Positions 23,471 through 33,675 are shown, counted from the first letter of the stretch. The stretch is DNA of 64,000 bases from Saccharopolyspora ipomoeae (GCF_029952525.1 NZ_JASAOF010000022.1:1-64000); one strand, 5' to 3'. Translations and numbers: made by a program. The notes: generated by a model from the sequence alone, not told the origin.

Positions 23471-23476
23471 CACGAC

Positions 23477-23514
23477 GCGGGCGCCCCCTCCGGAGAACCG
23501 GTGGGGGCGCCCGC
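23477..23514. terminator. Bidirectional terminator between sepF-like and oppF genes
   Basis: Arms 23477-23488 and 23503-23514 are perfectly complementary over 12 GC-rich bases, with a 14-nt loop that can pair partly. It lies between convergent genes. Confidence 0.75.
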
Positions 23515-23525
23515 ATCTCGTCGCA

Positions 23526-24524
23526 TCACGCCACGACGTGGGGGTGCTCCTCCGCGAAGTGGCAGGCCGCCGGGTGGGTTCCCGTGCGGATCTCCAGCTC
23601 CGGTGCCTTCTCGGCGCAGATGTCCTGGGCCTTCCAGCAGCGGGTGCGGAATCGGCAGCCCGACGGCGGGTTGGCCGGGCTCGGGACGTCGCCGGTGAGG
23701 CGGATGACCTCGCGCTTGCCGCGCAGGGTCGGGTCCGGCACCGGGACCGCCGACAGCAGGGCCTGGGTGTACGGGTGCTGCGGGTGCTCGTAGATCTCGT
23801 CCTCGGTCCCGACCTCGGCGATCTTGCCGAGGTACATGACCGCGACCCGGTCCGACAGGTGCCGGACCACGCCCAGGTCGTGGGCGATGAACACGTACGA
23901 CAGCCCGAACTCGTCCTGCAGGTCGCCCAGCAGGTTCATCACCTGCGCCTGGATCGACACGTCCAGCGCCGACACCGGCTCGTCGCAGACGATCACCTTC
24001 GGCTTGAGCGCCAGCGCGCGGGCGATGCCGATGCGCTGCCGCTGACCGCCCGAGAACTGGTGCGGGTAGCGGTGGACGTGCTCGGGGTTGAGGCCCACGA
24101 CCTCCAGCAGCTCCTGCACCTTGCGCCGCCGCTCCCCCTTCGGCGCCACCTCGGGGTGGATCTCGAAGGGCTCGCCGACGATGTCGCCGACGGTGCGCCG
24201 CGGGTTCAGCGAGGTGTAGGGGTCCTGCAGCACGATCTGCATGTCCCGGCGCAGCTTGCGCAGCTCGGAGCCGCGCATCTTGAAGATGTCGCGCCCCTCG
24301 AACGTCGCGGTGCCGCTGGTCGGGTTCTCCAGCCGCATCAGCACCTGCGCCAGCGTGGACTTCCCGCAACCGGATTCGCCGACGACACCGAGGGTTTCGC
24401 CCTTGTTCAGGTCGAACGACACGCCGTCGACCGCCCGCACGTGCCCGACGGTGCGGCGCGGGATGCCCGCGCGCACCGGGAAGTGCTTGACCAGGTCGTT
24501 GACCTGGAGGATCGGCTCAGCCAC
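23526..24524 (-). CDS. Oligopeptide ABC transporter ATP-binding protein (OppF/DppF type)
   Basis: 332 residues. One of two ATPases driving peptide import. Walker A is GESGCGKST (49-57), the Q-loop lies in [13 protein letters not shown], the signature is FSGGQRQR, and Walker B is [12 protein letters not shown]. The C-terminal oligopeptide domain has the cysteine cluster (SGCRFRTRC, then two more Cys) that in relatives can bind an iron-sulfur centre. The start overlaps the preceding OppD-type gene by 8 nt, and it is the last gene of a five-gene operon running leftward from 29122. It ends at a bidirectional terminator. Confidence 0.93.
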   Translation of the reverse strand: MAEPILQVNDLVKHFPVRAGIPRRTVGHVRAVDGVSFDLNKGETLGVVGESGCGKSTLAQVLMRLENPTSGTATFEGRDIFKMRGSELRKLRRDMQIVLQDPYTSLNPRRTVGDIVGEPFEIHPEVAPKGERRRKVQELLEVVGLNPEHVHRYPHQFSGGQRQRIGIARALALKPKVIVCDEPVSALDVSIQAQVMNLLGDLQDEFGLSYVFIAHDLGVVRHLSDRVAVMYLGKIAEVGTEDEIYEHPQHPYTQALLSAVPVPDPTLRGKREVIRLTGDVPSPANPPSGCRFRTRCWKAQDICAEKAPELEIRTGTHPAACHFAEEHPHVVA

Positions 24525-25536
24525 GGCTCATCATCTCCTCCGCGAAGTGGCAGGCGCTGACCCGGCCCAGCCCGAGGTTGTGGTCGGTCGGCACCTCCGT
24601 GCGGCACTTGTCCTCCGCCCGCGCGCAGCGCGGGTGGAACGGGCATCCCGGCGGCACCGCCATCAGGTTCGGCGGCAGGCCCTTGATCGTCTCCAGTTCC
24701 TGGCCCTTGAGGTCCAGTCGCGGGATCGATCGCATCAGGCCGTCGGTGTAGGGGTGGCCCGGGGCCTTGTACAGCGAGTACGCGTCGGCGGACTCGACGA
24801 TCCGCCCCGCGTACATCACCACGATCCGGTCCGCGACCTCGGCGACGACGCCCAGGTCGTGGGTGATGAGGATCAGGCCCATGCCGCGCTCGCGGCGCAG
24901 CTCGTCGAGCAGGTCCATGATCTGGGCCTGCACGGTGACGTCGAGGGCCGTGGTCGGCTCATCGGCGATGAGCAGCGTCGGGTCCAGGGCCAGCGACATG
25001 GCGATCATCGCGCGCTGCCGCATGCCGCCGGAGAACTGGTGCGGGTACTCCTTCACGCGCTGCTTGGCGTTCGGGATCTTCACCTGGTCCAGCAGCTCGA
25101 CGGCCTTGTTCGTGGCGTCCTTGCGGGACATGCCGCGGCGGGTCCGCAGCTGCTCGGCGATCTGGAAACCGACCGTGTAGACCGGGTTCAGCGCCGACAG
25201 GGCGTCCTGGAAGATCATCGCCATCGAGTCGCCGCGCAGCTCGCGCCTGCGCTCCTCGGTGGCGGTGAGCAGGTCCTCGCCGCGGTAGCGGATCGAACCC
25301 CCGGTGATCGCGCCCGGCGGGATGTCCAGGATGCCCATCACCGTCTGCGCGGTGACGCTCTTGCCGGAACCGGATTCGCCCAGCACGGCGAGGGTTTCGC
25401 CGGCGTCGACGTGGTAGTTCACGCCGTTGAGGACCTTCGCGACGCCGTCCCGGGTGCGGAACTCGACGTGCAGGTCCTCGACCTCCAGCAGACGTTCCGC
25501 CGAGGTCTCGTGTTCGTGTGCGGACACAGCGGTCAC
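24517..25536 (-). CDS. Oligopeptide ABC transporter ATP-binding protein (OppD/DppD type)
   Basis: 339 residues. Partner ATPase of the OppF-type subunit. Walker A is GESGSGKS (53-60), the signature is FSGGMRQR, and Walker B is [12 protein letters not shown]. The C-terminal oligopeptide-binding extension with Cys residues ([14 protein letters not shown]) is present. It starts 2 nt after the stop of the permease gene upstream and overlaps the next gene by 8 nt, consistent with coupled translation. The substrate is probably di- or oligopeptides, as inferred from the family. Confidence 0.93.
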   Translation of the reverse strand: MTAVSAHEHETSAERLLEVEDLHVEFRTRDGVAKVLNGVNYHVDAGETLAVLGESGSGKSVTAQTVMGILDIPPGAITGGSIRYRGEDLLTATEERRRELRGDSMAMIFQDALSALNPVYTVGFQIAEQLRTRRGMSRKDATNKAVELLDQVKIPNAKQRVKEYPHQFSGGMRQRAMIAMSLALDPTLLIADEPTTALDVTVQAQIMDLLDELRRERGMGLILITHDLGVVAEVADRIVVMYAGRIVESADAYSLYKAPGHPYTDGLMRSIPRLDLKGQELETIKGLPPNLMAVPPGCPFHPRCARAEDKCRTEVPTDHNLGLGRVSACHFAEEMMSRG

Positions 25537-25538
25537 TC

Positions 25539-26498
25539 CTACTTCTGCTTCGGGTCGAGCGCGTCGCGGACGGCGTCACCGAGCATCACGAACGCCAGGA
25601 CCGTGAGCACCAGGAAACCGGCCGGGAAGAACAGCAGGTGCGGCGCCGACTGGATGTAGTTGCGCGAGTCGGCGATCATCACGCCCCACGACACGACCGG
25701 CTCGCGCAGGCCGATGCCCAGGAACGACAGCGTCGCCTCGGCACCGATGAACCCGCCGAGCGCGATGGTCGCGTAGACCATGACCGGCGCGAGGGTGTTG
25801 GGCAGCACGTGCCGGAAGATGATCCGGCCGGAGCTCGCCCCCAGCGCGCGGGCGGCCTTGACGTAGTCCTGCTGCTTGGCCGCGATCGTCGCCGACCGCA
25901 TGATGCGCATCGACACCGGCCACGACAGCACGCCGATGGTGAGCACCACCTGGGTGACGATCCGGGTTCCGCTGGGGACCTTCACCTCGGCGTTCATCGT
26001 GGTCAGGATGACGATCGCGCCGAGCACGAACGGCAGTCCCATGAAGATCTCGGAGAACCGCGAGATCAGCGTGTCCACGATGCCGCCGAAGTAGCCGGAG
26101 ATGATGCCGATGACGCCGCCGAGCAGCACCGTCAGCAACGTCGCTGCCAGGCCCACCAGGATCGACGCGCGGGCGCCGACGATGGCGCGGGCGTAGAGGT
26201 CCCGGCCGAGGTTGTCGTAGCCGAACCAGGCGTCCGCCGACGGGGTGTCGCGGGCCTTGGTCAGGTCCTGGAAGTTCGGGTCCACGCTCGTGAACAGCTG
26301 CGGGAACGCGGCGATGATCAGCAGCACCACGATCATCGCCGAGGCGATCAGGAACAGCGGCCGTCGGCGCAGATCGCGCCAGGCGTCGCTCCAGAGCCCC
26401 CGGGGCTTCTCGTTCTTCGCCTCCTCGGAGGCGCCCGCTTCGGTGTGCGCGGCCGCCGCGTCGGCGGCCGCGAGGGTGGTGGGGGTTCGGTCAGTCAT
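25539..26498 (-). CDS. Oligopeptide ABC transporter permease (OppC/DppC type)
   Basis: 319 residues. Residues 1-40 are a cytoplasmic Ala/Glu-rich lead, followed by a first helix (RPLFLIASAMIVVLLIIAAF) and five more helices in the binding-protein-dependent transport domain (about 110-310). The EAA loop is AARALGASSGRIIFRHVLPN, which docks on the ATPases. It overlaps the OppB-type stop by 8 nt and is followed after 2 nt by the OppD-type gene. It forms a heterodimeric channel with the OppB-type permease. Confidence 0.93.
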   Translation of the reverse strand: MTDRTPTTLAAADAAAAHTEAGASEEAKNEKPRGLWSDAWRDLRRRPLFLIASAMIVVLLIIAAFPQLFTSVDPNFQDLTKARDTPSADAWFGYDNLGRDLYARAIVGARASILVGLAATLLTVLLGGVIGIISGYFGGIVDTLISRFSEIFMGLPFVLGAIVILTTMNAEVKVPSGTRIVTQVVLTIGVLSWPVSMRIMRSATIAAKQQDYVKAARALGASSGRIIFRHVLPNTLAPVMVYATIALGGFIGAEATLSFLGIGLREPVVSWGVMIADSRNYIQSAPHLLFFPAGFLVLTVLAFVMLGDAVRDALDPKQK

Positions 26499-27417
26499 AT
26501 CGGATCCTCGGGTCGAGCACCGCGTAGAGAACGTCCACCAGCAGGTTCATCAGCAGGTAGACCAGCACCAGCACGGTGACGATCCCCGTCACGGTGGTGC
26601 CTTCCTGAGTGGTGATCCCCTTGAAGACGAGACCACCGATTCCTCGGATGTTGAACACGCCTTCGGTGACGATCGCACCGGCCATCAGCGCGCCCAGGTC
26701 GGTGCCCAGGAACGTGACCACCGGGATCATGGAGTTGCGCAGCATGTGCACCCCGACGACGCGGCGGGGCGCGAGGCCCTTGGCGACGGCGGTGCGCACG
26801 AAGTCGGCGCGCTTGTTCTCCATCATGCTGGTCCGCGTCAGCCTGGACACGTAGGCCATCGACAGGGATCCGAGGACGAACCCGGGAACGATGAGTTCGC
26901 CGATCGAAGGATCGGAGGAGACCGTGGTCCTGATGATGCCGAGCTCGGAACCGAGCACGATCTGCAGCACGAAACCGGTGACGAACACCGGCAGCGCGAT
27001 CAGGAACAGCGTGGACACCAGCACCAGGTTGTCCAGGAAGCCGCGCCCGCGCAGGCCGGTCAGAACACCGGCGGCCAGACCGATGACGCCCTCGATGATC
27101 AGGGCGACGATGGCGAGCCGCACGGTGATCGGATAGGCCTGTTCGAGCAGCGAGGAGATCGCGACTCCGGAGTAGGTCTCCCCGAAATCACCCGTCAGCA
27201 GCTTCCCCAGGTACTTGACGTACTGGATGATGAGCGGATCGTCCAGGTTGTACTTCTGGTTCATCTCCGCGATGTAGGCGGGAGGACAGCCGCGGTCGCC
27301 GCACTTGCCCGCGAACGGGTCTCCGGGAATCGCCCACACCAGCGCGTAGATGATAAAAGTCGTCCCGATGAAGACCGGGATCAGTTGCAGCAGGCGCCGC
27401 AACACGTAGCGACCCAT
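26491..27417 (-). CDS. Oligopeptide ABC transporter permease (OppB/DppB type)
   Basis: 308 residues from the ATG at 27417, chosen for GAGGAGG 5 nt upstream and the classic N-terminus MGRYVLRRLLQLIPVFIGTT. There are six membrane helices. A periplasm-facing segment includes two Cys close together (GKCGDRGCPP), as in many OppB proteins of actinobacteria. The EAA loop lies in RTAVAKGLAPRRVVGVHMLRNS. It is separated from the binding-protein gene upstream by a 73-nt gap with a hairpin, which may reduce downstream expression relative to the binding protein. Confidence 0.93.
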   Translation of the reverse strand: MGRYVLRRLLQLIPVFIGTTFIIYALVWAIPGDPFAGKCGDRGCPPAYIAEMNQKYNLDDPLIIQYVKYLGKLLTGDFGETYSGVAISSLLEQAYPITVRLAIVALIIEGVIGLAAGVLTGLRGRGFLDNLVLVSTLFLIALPVFVTGFVLQIVLGSELGIIRTTVSSDPSIGELIVPGFVLGSLSMAYVSRLTRTSMMENKRADFVRTAVAKGLAPRRVVGVHMLRNSMIPVVTFLGTDLGALMAGAIVTEGVFNIRGIGGLVFKGITTQEGTTVTGIVTVLVLVYLLMNLLVDVLYAVLDPRIRYD

Positions 27418-27448
27418 CCGGGCCTCCTCCATCAACAGCAGCGCGGGA

Positions 27449-27477
27449 CCCGGCCCACCGGGTTGCGGTGGGCCGGG
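27449..27477 (-). promoter_or_regulatory. Intra-operon hairpin between binding protein and permease genes
   Basis: Arms 27449-27459 and 27467-27477 pair over 11 GC-rich bases with a 7-nt loop. There is no U-tract. Placed after the solute-binding-protein gene in a transporter operon, it is likely a partial terminator or mRNA-stabilising hairpin that raises the ratio of binding protein to permease. Confidence 0.6.
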
Positions 27478-27490
27478 CGCGCACTCGGTT

Positions 27491-29122
27491 TTACGGGTTC
27501 AGGCGGACCGTGGTCAGATCGAGCTCACGGTATGCCTTGACCTCACCTGCGGCGACTCGCTCCGAGAAGCCGTACTGCACCGGCTGGGTCCACAGCGGGA
27601 TGACCGGCAGGTCCTCTCCCAGCAGCTTCTCCGCGTCGGCGTAAGCGGCGGTGGCGGCCTCCATCGTGGGAGCCGCGTTCGCCTTGTCCAGCGCGGCGTC
27701 GAACGCCGGGTTGGAGTACTTGTAGTCGTTCGAGGACGCGTCCGTGCGGTACAGCTGCGTCAGGAACGTCTCCAGGTTCGGGTAGTCGGCCTTCCACCCG
27801 GTCCGGAACAGGCCGTCGAACTGGAACGCGTTGGCCTTCTGGCGGAACTCGCCGAAGGTCGGCACCGGCACGAACTGGGTCGGGATGCCCAGGTTCTGCT
27901 GGATGCTCGCGGCCACTGCCTGCACCCACTCGTCGTGCCCGCCGTCGGCGTTGGTCTCCAGGGTCAGGGTGCCCTGGAAACCGCCGGCCTGGGCCAGGTA
28001 CTGCTTGGCCTTCTCCGGGTTGAACTCGCAGGCCTCACCGCACTGTCCGGGGCGATAGCCGTCCACGGCCGCGGTGGCGAAGCCGTCCGCCGGGTCACGA
28101 CCGCCGGAGAACACCTGCTGGGTGATCGTCTTGCGGTCGATCGACATCGAGATCGCCTTGCGGACCAGCGGGTTCTTGAACTTCTCGTCGTAGATCGGGA
28201 AGCCCAGGTTCTGGGTGAGCAGGCCCGGCTTCTGCTTCGCGCGCTCGCCGAGGTCCTGCTTCCACTTGTCACCGACCAGCGCCGAGACCGGAACGGCCCG
28301 CAGGAAGTCCAGGTTGCCCGAGGCCAGGTCCTGGTAGGCGGTGTCGAGGTTGTCGTAGACCTTGAACTTGGCGCCCTTGATCTGCGGCTTGTCAGCGCCG
28401 GCGTACTGGTCGTAGGCGGTCAGGTTCAGCTCGACGTTCGGCTGGCGGTCCTGGAACTTGAACGGACCGTTGCCGATCGGGTGCTGCTCGAAACCCTTGG
28501 GGTCGGCGAAGAACGCGTCGGGCAGCGGCATGTAGGCGGAGTAGCCCAGCACGACCGGGAAGATCGTGAACGGCGCCTTCAGCTTCACGGTGAACGTGGT
28601 GTCGTCGACGACCTTGAGACCGGACATCTCCTTGGCCGGCGGGGTCGGGGCCTGTGCCGGGCCCTCGTCGCCGTCCGGGTCCTCGGACTGCAGCTGGTCG
28701 TAGCCGTCGATCTGCTCGAAGAAGCTCGCGCCCTGGAAACCGTTGGGACCGTAGGCGGAGTAGTTCCAGGCGTCCACGAAGTTCTTCGCCTTGACCGGCG
28801 TCCCGTCGTGGAACGTCCAGCCCGGCTTGAGCTTGATCGTGAAGTTCTGGTTGTCGGTGGTCTCGATCTTGTCGGCGACCGCGTTCTCGACCTTGAGGTC
28901 GCTCGCGCGGTACTTCACCAGACCCGTGAACATGGAGCTCACGATGAAACCACCGTTTTCCTCGGTGGTGTTGGCCGGGACAAGAGGGTTCTCCGGCTCG
29001 CCCCAGTCCAGGGTGATGATGCCGTCCTCTCCCGAGCCGCTGCCGCCGCCACCGCAGCCGGTGGCGAGCAATGCCACCGCCAGCGGGGCCGCGACCATTG
29101 CGGCCAAACGTCCCTTTCGCAT
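27491..29122 (-). CDS. Peptide ABC transporter substrate-binding lipoprotein
   Basis: 543 residues from the ATG at 29122, with GGAGG 6-7 nt upstream. The signal is MRKGRLAAMVAAPLAVALLATGC, with lipobox Cys23, so it is a lipid-anchored extracytoplasmic receptor. The rest is the SBP_bac_5 (DppA/OppA) fold: VENAVADKIETTDNQ, FTIKLKPGWTFHDGTPVKAKNFVDAW and IPLWTQPVQYG are typical. It is the first gene of the operon, with OppB, OppC, OppD and OppF types following. A stem-loop-prone region with ACGGT-TCTTC-ACCGT lies upstream near 29180. The peptide preference is unknown. Confidence 0.93.
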   Translation of the reverse strand: MRKGRLAAMVAAPLAVALLATGCGGGGSGSGEDGIITLDWGEPENPLVPANTTEENGGFIVSSMFTGLVKYRASDLKVENAVADKIETTDNQNFTIKLKPGWTFHDGTPVKAKNFVDAWNYSAYGPNGFQGASFFEQIDGYDQLQSEDPDGDEGPAQAPTPPAKEMSGLKVVDDTTFTVKLKAPFTIFPVVLGYSAYMPLPDAFFADPKGFEQHPIGNGPFKFQDRQPNVELNLTAYDQYAGADKPQIKGAKFKVYDNLDTAYQDLASGNLDFLRAVPVSALVGDKWKQDLGERAKQKPGLLTQNLGFPIYDEKFKNPLVRKAISMSIDRKTITQQVFSGGRDPADGFATAAVDGYRPGQCGEACEFNPEKAKQYLAQAGGFQGTLTLETNADGGHDEWVQAVAASIQQNLGIPTQFVPVPTFGEFRQKANAFQFDGLFRTGWKADYPNLETFLTQLYRTDASSNDYKYSNPAFDAALDKANAAPTMEAATAAYADAEKLLGEDLPVIPLWTQPVQYGFSERVAAGEVKAYRELDLTTVRLNP

Positions 29123-29325
29123 GTAGGTCCTCCCGCTTCCACGCGCGCCCCAGGTTTGTTTTCCGGGGTCATCACGCACGACGGTTCTTCACCGTCGCGT
29201 CAGACGTGCGTAAACATAAGTGAGAACCGGGCGGCGGCAATGCAGTGTCACAAAGCCGTCACTTTCTGAATCGATACTGAGTTCCCATTCTTTGCAATTG
29301 AAACCAACCGTCCACGATCTGGGAA

Positions 29326-30279
29326 CTAGCTGATGGACAGGGCAATGCCGTCGAGGATGTCGTGCTCGCTGGCCGTCATCGACGAGATACCGCTGCGCTC
29401 GGAAAACTCCTCCGCCAGAACCTTGACCACCAGCGCACCGCCCCCGATGACGTCCACCCGACCCGGGTGCATCGAACCGATCTTCGAGCGCTCTTCGTGC
29501 GTGGAAGAAAGAAGGCGTTCGGCGATTTGTTCGACCCTATTCTGGGAAATATGGGAAAGGTGAATGGCCTGGGGGTCGTATTCCGGCAAATCCTGCGCGA
29601 TGGCCGACAGCGTGGTGACCGTTCCCGCGACCCCGACCCACGTCCTGGCCTCGCTGACGTCGACCCGCTCGAATGCCTCGTCGAGGATCTGACGTGCGAC
29701 TTTCTCCGCTTCGAGGACTTCTTCGTCGGTCGGCGGGTCGTCGTGCAGGCACCGCTCGGTCAGCCGGACGCAGCCGATGTCGGCGGAGTGGGCGGCGGTG
29801 ATGTCGGCGTTCGCGCCGTCCCAGGTGCCCACCACGACCTCGGTCGAGCCGCCCCCGACGTCGGTGACCACGAACGGGCCGTCCAGCGGGTCGAGGTCGC
29901 CGACGGCGCCCACGAACGACAGCCGCGCCTCCTCGTCACCGGTGATCACCTCGGCGTCGACGCCCAGCGTCTCGCGGACCATCGAGAAGAAGTCCTCGCG
30001 GTTCTCCGCGTCGCGGGTCGCCGAGGTCGCCACCATCCTGACCCGCTCGACGCCCTTGCGCGCGGCCATCGCCGCGTAGTCGACCAGCGCCTCCCGGGTG
30101 CGCTCGATGGCCTCCGGCGCCAGCCGCCCGGTCGCGTCCACGCCCTGGCCGAGCCGCACGATGCGCATCGTGCGGTAGATGTCGCGCAGGTCCTTGCGCC
30201 CGTCGTCGTGGACCGTGACGTCCGCGATCAGCAGACGAATCGAGTTCGTCCCGCAGTCGATCGCCGCAACCCGTGCCAT
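29326..30279 (-). CDS. ppx: Exopolyphosphatase / Ppx-GppA family
   Basis: 317 residues from the ATG at 30279, with GGAGGG upstream. It hydrolyses terminal phosphates of polyphosphate and/or pppGpp. The ASKHA fold motifs are VAAIDCGTNSIRLLIAD (4-20), DVGGGSTEV (about 143-151, phosphate loop) and the catalytic Glu in the SATRDAENRE region (about 86-95). It has the short actinobacterial form without the C-terminal HD-like domains, comparable to Rv1026. In mycobacteria it follows eno, Rv1024 and Rv1025; here lytic transglycosylase and AidB genes are interposed, so the block is rearranged. Confidence 0.92.
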   Translation of the reverse strand: MARVAAIDCGTNSIRLLIADVTVHDDGRKDLRDIYRTMRIVRLGQGVDATGRLAPEAIERTREALVDYAAMAARKGVERVRMVATSATRDAENREDFFSMVRETLGVDAEVITGDEEARLSFVGAVGDLDPLDGPFVVTDVGGGSTEVVVGTWDGANADITAAHSADIGCVRLTERCLHDDPPTDEEVLEAEKVARQILDEAFERVDVSEARTWVGVAGTVTTLSAIAQDLPEYDPQAIHLSHISQNRVEQIAERLLSSTHEERSKIGSMHPGRVDVIGGGALVVKVLAEEFSERSGISSMTASEHDILDGIALSIS

Positions 30280-30392
30280 CGCACCCTCCTCGACCAGCTG
30301 CGCACCGGCGTTTCCGGCCGCTCCCCCACGCTATCGGCACCGGGCCGCCCCGGAGGAAGCGCCGGGGTCCGGCTGGTCACTGGGTCGACGGG

Positions 30393-31853
30393 TCACTGGG
30401 TCGGCTGGTAGTCCTCCGGGACGGTGCAGGGCGTGACGACGCCGCCGGGGTCGGTGAACACCTTGCTGCCAGGCTGAGCCAGCAGCGGAGGCGTCTCGCC
30501 GGGCTCCAGGTCCTCGCCCGGCTGCGGTTCGAGCAGCGAGAACTCGCCGCGGTCGAGCACCGCCGGATCGCACTGCTCCGGGGTCTCGGAGCTGGAGGTC
30601 TCCCACGACAGCGAGAGACCGGGAACCGGCTCGGAACTGGGAGTTTCCGAGGAGGTCGGCGGCTGGGACGTGCTCGGCCGCGTCGACGGCTCCGGCGTCC
30701 CCGAGCTCGGCGGCATCGTCGGGGTGGGCGCGGGCTTGGTCTCCGGCTCGTCGCCCGGGAGCTGCGGCGGCGCGGGCTCGACGGGCGCCACCAGCGGCGG
30801 CTCGGACGGGCCCGACTCCGGGGCCGGTTGTTCCGGGAACGGCGGGCCCGGCTCCGGCGCGGGCGCGACCGGTGGGAGCGCGAGCGGCTGCGGGTCCTCC
30901 ACCGGCGGGACCGGTTCGATCTCGGGGACGATCAGCGGCTCGGGCGCGGGCATGGCCAGCGCGTCCTGCTCGGCGCGCACCCGCTCCCCCGCCAGCACGT
31001 CGCCGGTGGCCGGGGAGAGCTCGGCCGGGGTCGGGGTGACGCCGCGGCGGTAGGCGTCGGCCCAGACCATGACCGTGCGGACGTAGCTCTCGGAGTGGTT
31101 GTAGCGGAACACCGCGGCGGCCAGCTCGCGCGGATCGTTGAGGTCACCGCCACCGCTGCAGAGGTAGGTGCCGGCCGCGGCCGCCGCGTCGGGCAGGTTG
31201 TGCGGGCTCTCGACGCCGTCCTCGTTGCCGTCGGTCGCGAACTTGCGCCAGGTCGAGGGGATGAACTGCATCGGCCCCACGGCCCGGTCCCACAACGGGT
31301 CGCCGTCGAAGCGACCGGCGTCGGTGTCCGGGATCGCCGCGACGTTCGGGCCGCCCGACAACCTCGGGCCGAGGATCGCGTGCGTGGTCGTGCCGTTGAC
31401 GTCGATGGCGCCGTCGCGGGCGTGCCCGGACTCGATGCGGCCGATCGAGGCCAGCACCGACCAGTGCATCCCGCACGCGTGCGTCTGCTCCACTGAGCGG
31501 GCCGCCTGCATGTAGGCCGCGAGCACGGGTTCGGGGATGCCGAGTTCGCCGGCCGGCAGCTCCACCCGGGGCGCGGCCTGCGGCACGGCGGCCAGCTGCG
31601 CCGGGTCGGCGGCCTCGTCGAGCAGGCGGGGGCTCAGCGTCGGCGCCTGCGGCAGGTTCCCGCTCACGCCCAGCTGCTTGAGGTCCGGCGCGTGCTGATC
31701 CGTCCCGGTCGGCAGCGCGGAAGCGCTGACCAGGGCCGCGGGCAGCGCCAGGACCGGTGCCATCGCGGTCGCCGCCAGCCACCTCCGAGCCCGGTTGCCG
31801 ACTACCGCGCTCGTCTTCGCCTTCCGCCGGATCTTGTTCTTGCGGTTCGCCAC
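30393..31853 (-). CDS. Secreted lytic murein transglycosylase with Pro-rich tail
   Basis: 486 residues from a GTG at 31853 (a GTG at 31868 adds five). A basic N-region followed by LAATAMAPVLALPAALVSASA is a Sec signal peptide. The transglycosylase domain (about 110-275) contains the catalytic Glu in SVLASIGRIESGHARDG, then AILGPRLSGGPN, DRAVGPMQFIPSTWRKFATDGNEDG and AGTYLCSGGGDL, the MltB-like goose-lysozyme signature shared with the genes at 37130 and 38008. Residues about 310-486 are Pro/Glu/Ser-rich and probably span or contact the wall. It cuts peptidoglycan glycans to 1,6-anhydro ends. It is upstream of ppx in the same direction. Confidence 0.9.
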   Translation of the reverse strand: MANRKNKIRRKAKTSAVVGNRARRWLAATAMAPVLALPAALVSASALPTGTDQHAPDLKQLGVSGNLPQAPTLSPRLLDEAADPAQLAAVPQAAPRVELPAGELGIPEPVLAAYMQAARSVEQTHACGMHWSVLASIGRIESGHARDGAIDVNGTTTHAILGPRLSGGPNVAAIPDTDAGRFDGDPLWDRAVGPMQFIPSTWRKFATDGNEDGVESPHNLPDAAAAAGTYLCSGGGDLNDPRELAAAVFRYNHSESYVRTVMVWADAYRRGVTPTPAELSPATGDVLAGERVRAEQDALAMPAPEPLIVPEIEPVPPVEDPQPLALPPVAPAPEPGPPFPEQPAPESGPSEPPLVAPVEPAPPQLPGDEPETKPAPTPTMPPSSGTPEPSTRPSTSQPPTSSETPSSEPVPGLSLSWETSSSETPEQCDPAVLDRGEFSLLEPQPGEDLEPGETPPLLAQPGSKVFTDPGGVVTPCTVPEDYQPTQ

Positions 31854-32061
31854 CCGTGCAACCCCCACACCCGAGTCCGAGGCCAGTCCGCCAGAGCCGA
31901 ATCCCTGGATACACCACCCGCGGAACGTACGCCGAGCGGCGAACGACCCGGTTCACCCGACCGAGCCTCGCGGTCGGTGGGGCGTTTCGCGGAAACGTCC
32001 CCGCTCCCGGATCCGGCCGAGCGGTTCAACTCGACGTCGGTTCGCGCCTAGGCTCCGGGGC

Positions 32062-33675
32062 ATGACGCTCACCGACGAGCTGCGCGTGTTCAGCACTCAC
32101 CAGGTCGCCAACCAGTCCGCTCCGCTGTCCGGGTTCGACCCGCTCGCCTGCGACCCCGCGCTGGGTTCGGCGCTGACCCGCTACGCCGTCGGCGACCTCA
32201 CCCCGCTCGCGCTGGAAGCCGGTTCGGCCGAGATCCGCGAGCACGGCAGGCTCGCCGACGAGAACCCGCCGCAGCTGCGCACCCACGACCGCTACGGCAA
32301 CCGCATCGACGAGGTCGAGTACCACCCGTCGTGGCACCGGCTGATGGAACGGGCCACCGCGCACGGCCTGCACGCCGCGCCGTGGACGCACGGGCCGGGC
32401 GCGCACCTGCGCCGGGCCGCCGGGTTCTACCTGTGGTCGCAGGCCGAGGCCGGGCACGGCTGCCCGATCTCGATGACCTACTCCTCGGTGCCCGCGCTGC
32501 GCTGGTCTCCCGAGCTGGCCGCCGAGTACGAGCCGAAGCTGACCGCGCCCGGCTACGAGTTCGGGCTGCGCCCGCCGCAGGAGAAGTCGGCGCTGCTCGC
32601 GGGCATGTCGATGACCGAGAAGCAGGGCGGCTCCGACGTCCGCGCCAACACCACCACCGCCGAGCCGCTGGCCGACGGGACCTACCGGCTCGTCGGGCAC
32701 AAGTGGTTCACCTCGGCGCCGATGAACGACCTGTTCCTCACCCTGGCCCAGACGGCGAACGGGCTGAGCTGCTTCCTGGTGCCGCGCGTGCTGCCCGACG
32801 GCAGCCGCAACGAGATCCGGCTGCAGCGGCTCAAGGACAAGCTGGGCAACAAGTCAAACGCGTCGTCGGAGATCGAGTACACCGGGGCCATCGGGCACCT
32901 CGTCGGCGAGGAGGGGCGCGGGGTCCGCTGCATCATCGAGATGGTGTCGATGACCAGGCTCGACTGCGTGCTGGGCGCGGCGGCCAACGTCCGCATCGCG
33001 CTGTCCGAAGCCGCCCACCACGTGCAGCGGCGCAGCGCGTTCGGCGCGCGGCTGGCCGACCAACCGCTGATGCAGCAGGTCGTCGCCGATCTCGCGCTGG
33101 AGTCCGAGGCGGCGACCACGCTGGCGATGCGGCTGGCCGCCGCGGTGGAGCAGCAGGAGCAGGACCTGCTGCGGCTGGCGCTGCCCGCGACGAAGTTCTT
33201 CGTCTGCAAGCGCGCGCCGTACGTGGTGGCCGAGGCGCTGGAGTGCCTGGGCGGCAACGGCTACGTCGAGGAGTCCGGCATGCCGCGGCTCTACCGCGAG
33301 GCGCCGCTGATGTCGATCTGGGAGGGCTCGGGCAACGTCACGGCCCTCGACCTGCTGCGAGCCCTGGCCAAGCAGCCGAGCAGCCGAGACGCGATGCTCG
33401 CCGAGCTCGACGCGGCCGGCGGCGACAACGCGATCTACGACGGAGCCGTCCGCCGGGTCCGGGCGGAACTCGCCGACCCCCGGCCGGAACGCGCGAGGGC
33501 GCTGGCGGAGTCCCTGGCCCTGACCCTGCAGGCGGCACTGCTCCAGCGCTTCGCGCCCGCATCGGTGTCGGACGCGTTCATCGCCACCCGCCTCGGCGAC
33601 CCCGGCCGCACCTTCGGCGCGACCCCGGTCCCGAGCCCCAAGACCCTCGTCGACCGCATCGCGCCCGGTCGCTGA
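32062..33675 (+). CDS. AidB-like acyl-CoA dehydrogenase
   Basis: 537 residues from the ATG at 32062. The longer AidB branch of the acyl-CoA dehydrogenase family is indicated by an N-terminal domain of about 150 residues before the flavin domains, MSMTEKQGGSDVRANTT for the FAD-binding middle domain, HKWFTSAPMND, and LECLGGNGYVEESGMPRLYREAPLMSIWEGSGN in the helical domain. E. coli AidB is a DNA-associated flavoprotein in the alkylation (Ada) response with weak isovaleryl-CoA dehydrogenase activity. The role here is unknown and no ada-type gene is adjacent. It is divergent from the lytic transglycosylase gene. Cluster C1 lies directly downstream. Confidence 0.9.
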   Translation: MTLTDELRVFSTHQVANQSAPLSGFDPLACDPALGSALTRYAVGDLTPLALEAGSAEIREHGRLADENPPQLRTHDRYGNRIDEVEYHPSWHRLMERATAHGLHAAPWTHGPGAHLRRAAGFYLWSQAEAGHGCPISMTYSSVPALRWSPELAAEYEPKLTAPGYEFGLRPPQEKSALLAGMSMTEKQGGSDVRANTTTAEPLADGTYRLVGHKWFTSAPMNDLFLTLAQTANGLSCFLVPRVLPDGSRNEIRLQRLKDKLGNKSNASSEIEYTGAIGHLVGEEGRGVRCIIEMVSMTRLDCVLGAAANVRIALSEAAHHVQRRSAFGARLADQPLMQQVVADLALESEAATTLAMRLAAAVEQQEQDLLRLALPATKFFVCKRAPYVVAEALECLGGNGYVEESGMPRLYREAPLMSIWEGSGNVTALDLLRALAKQPSSRDAMLAELDAAGGDNAIYDGAVRRVRAELADPRPERARALAESLALTLQAALLQRFAPASVSDAFIATRLGDPGRTFGATPVPSPKTLVDRIAPGR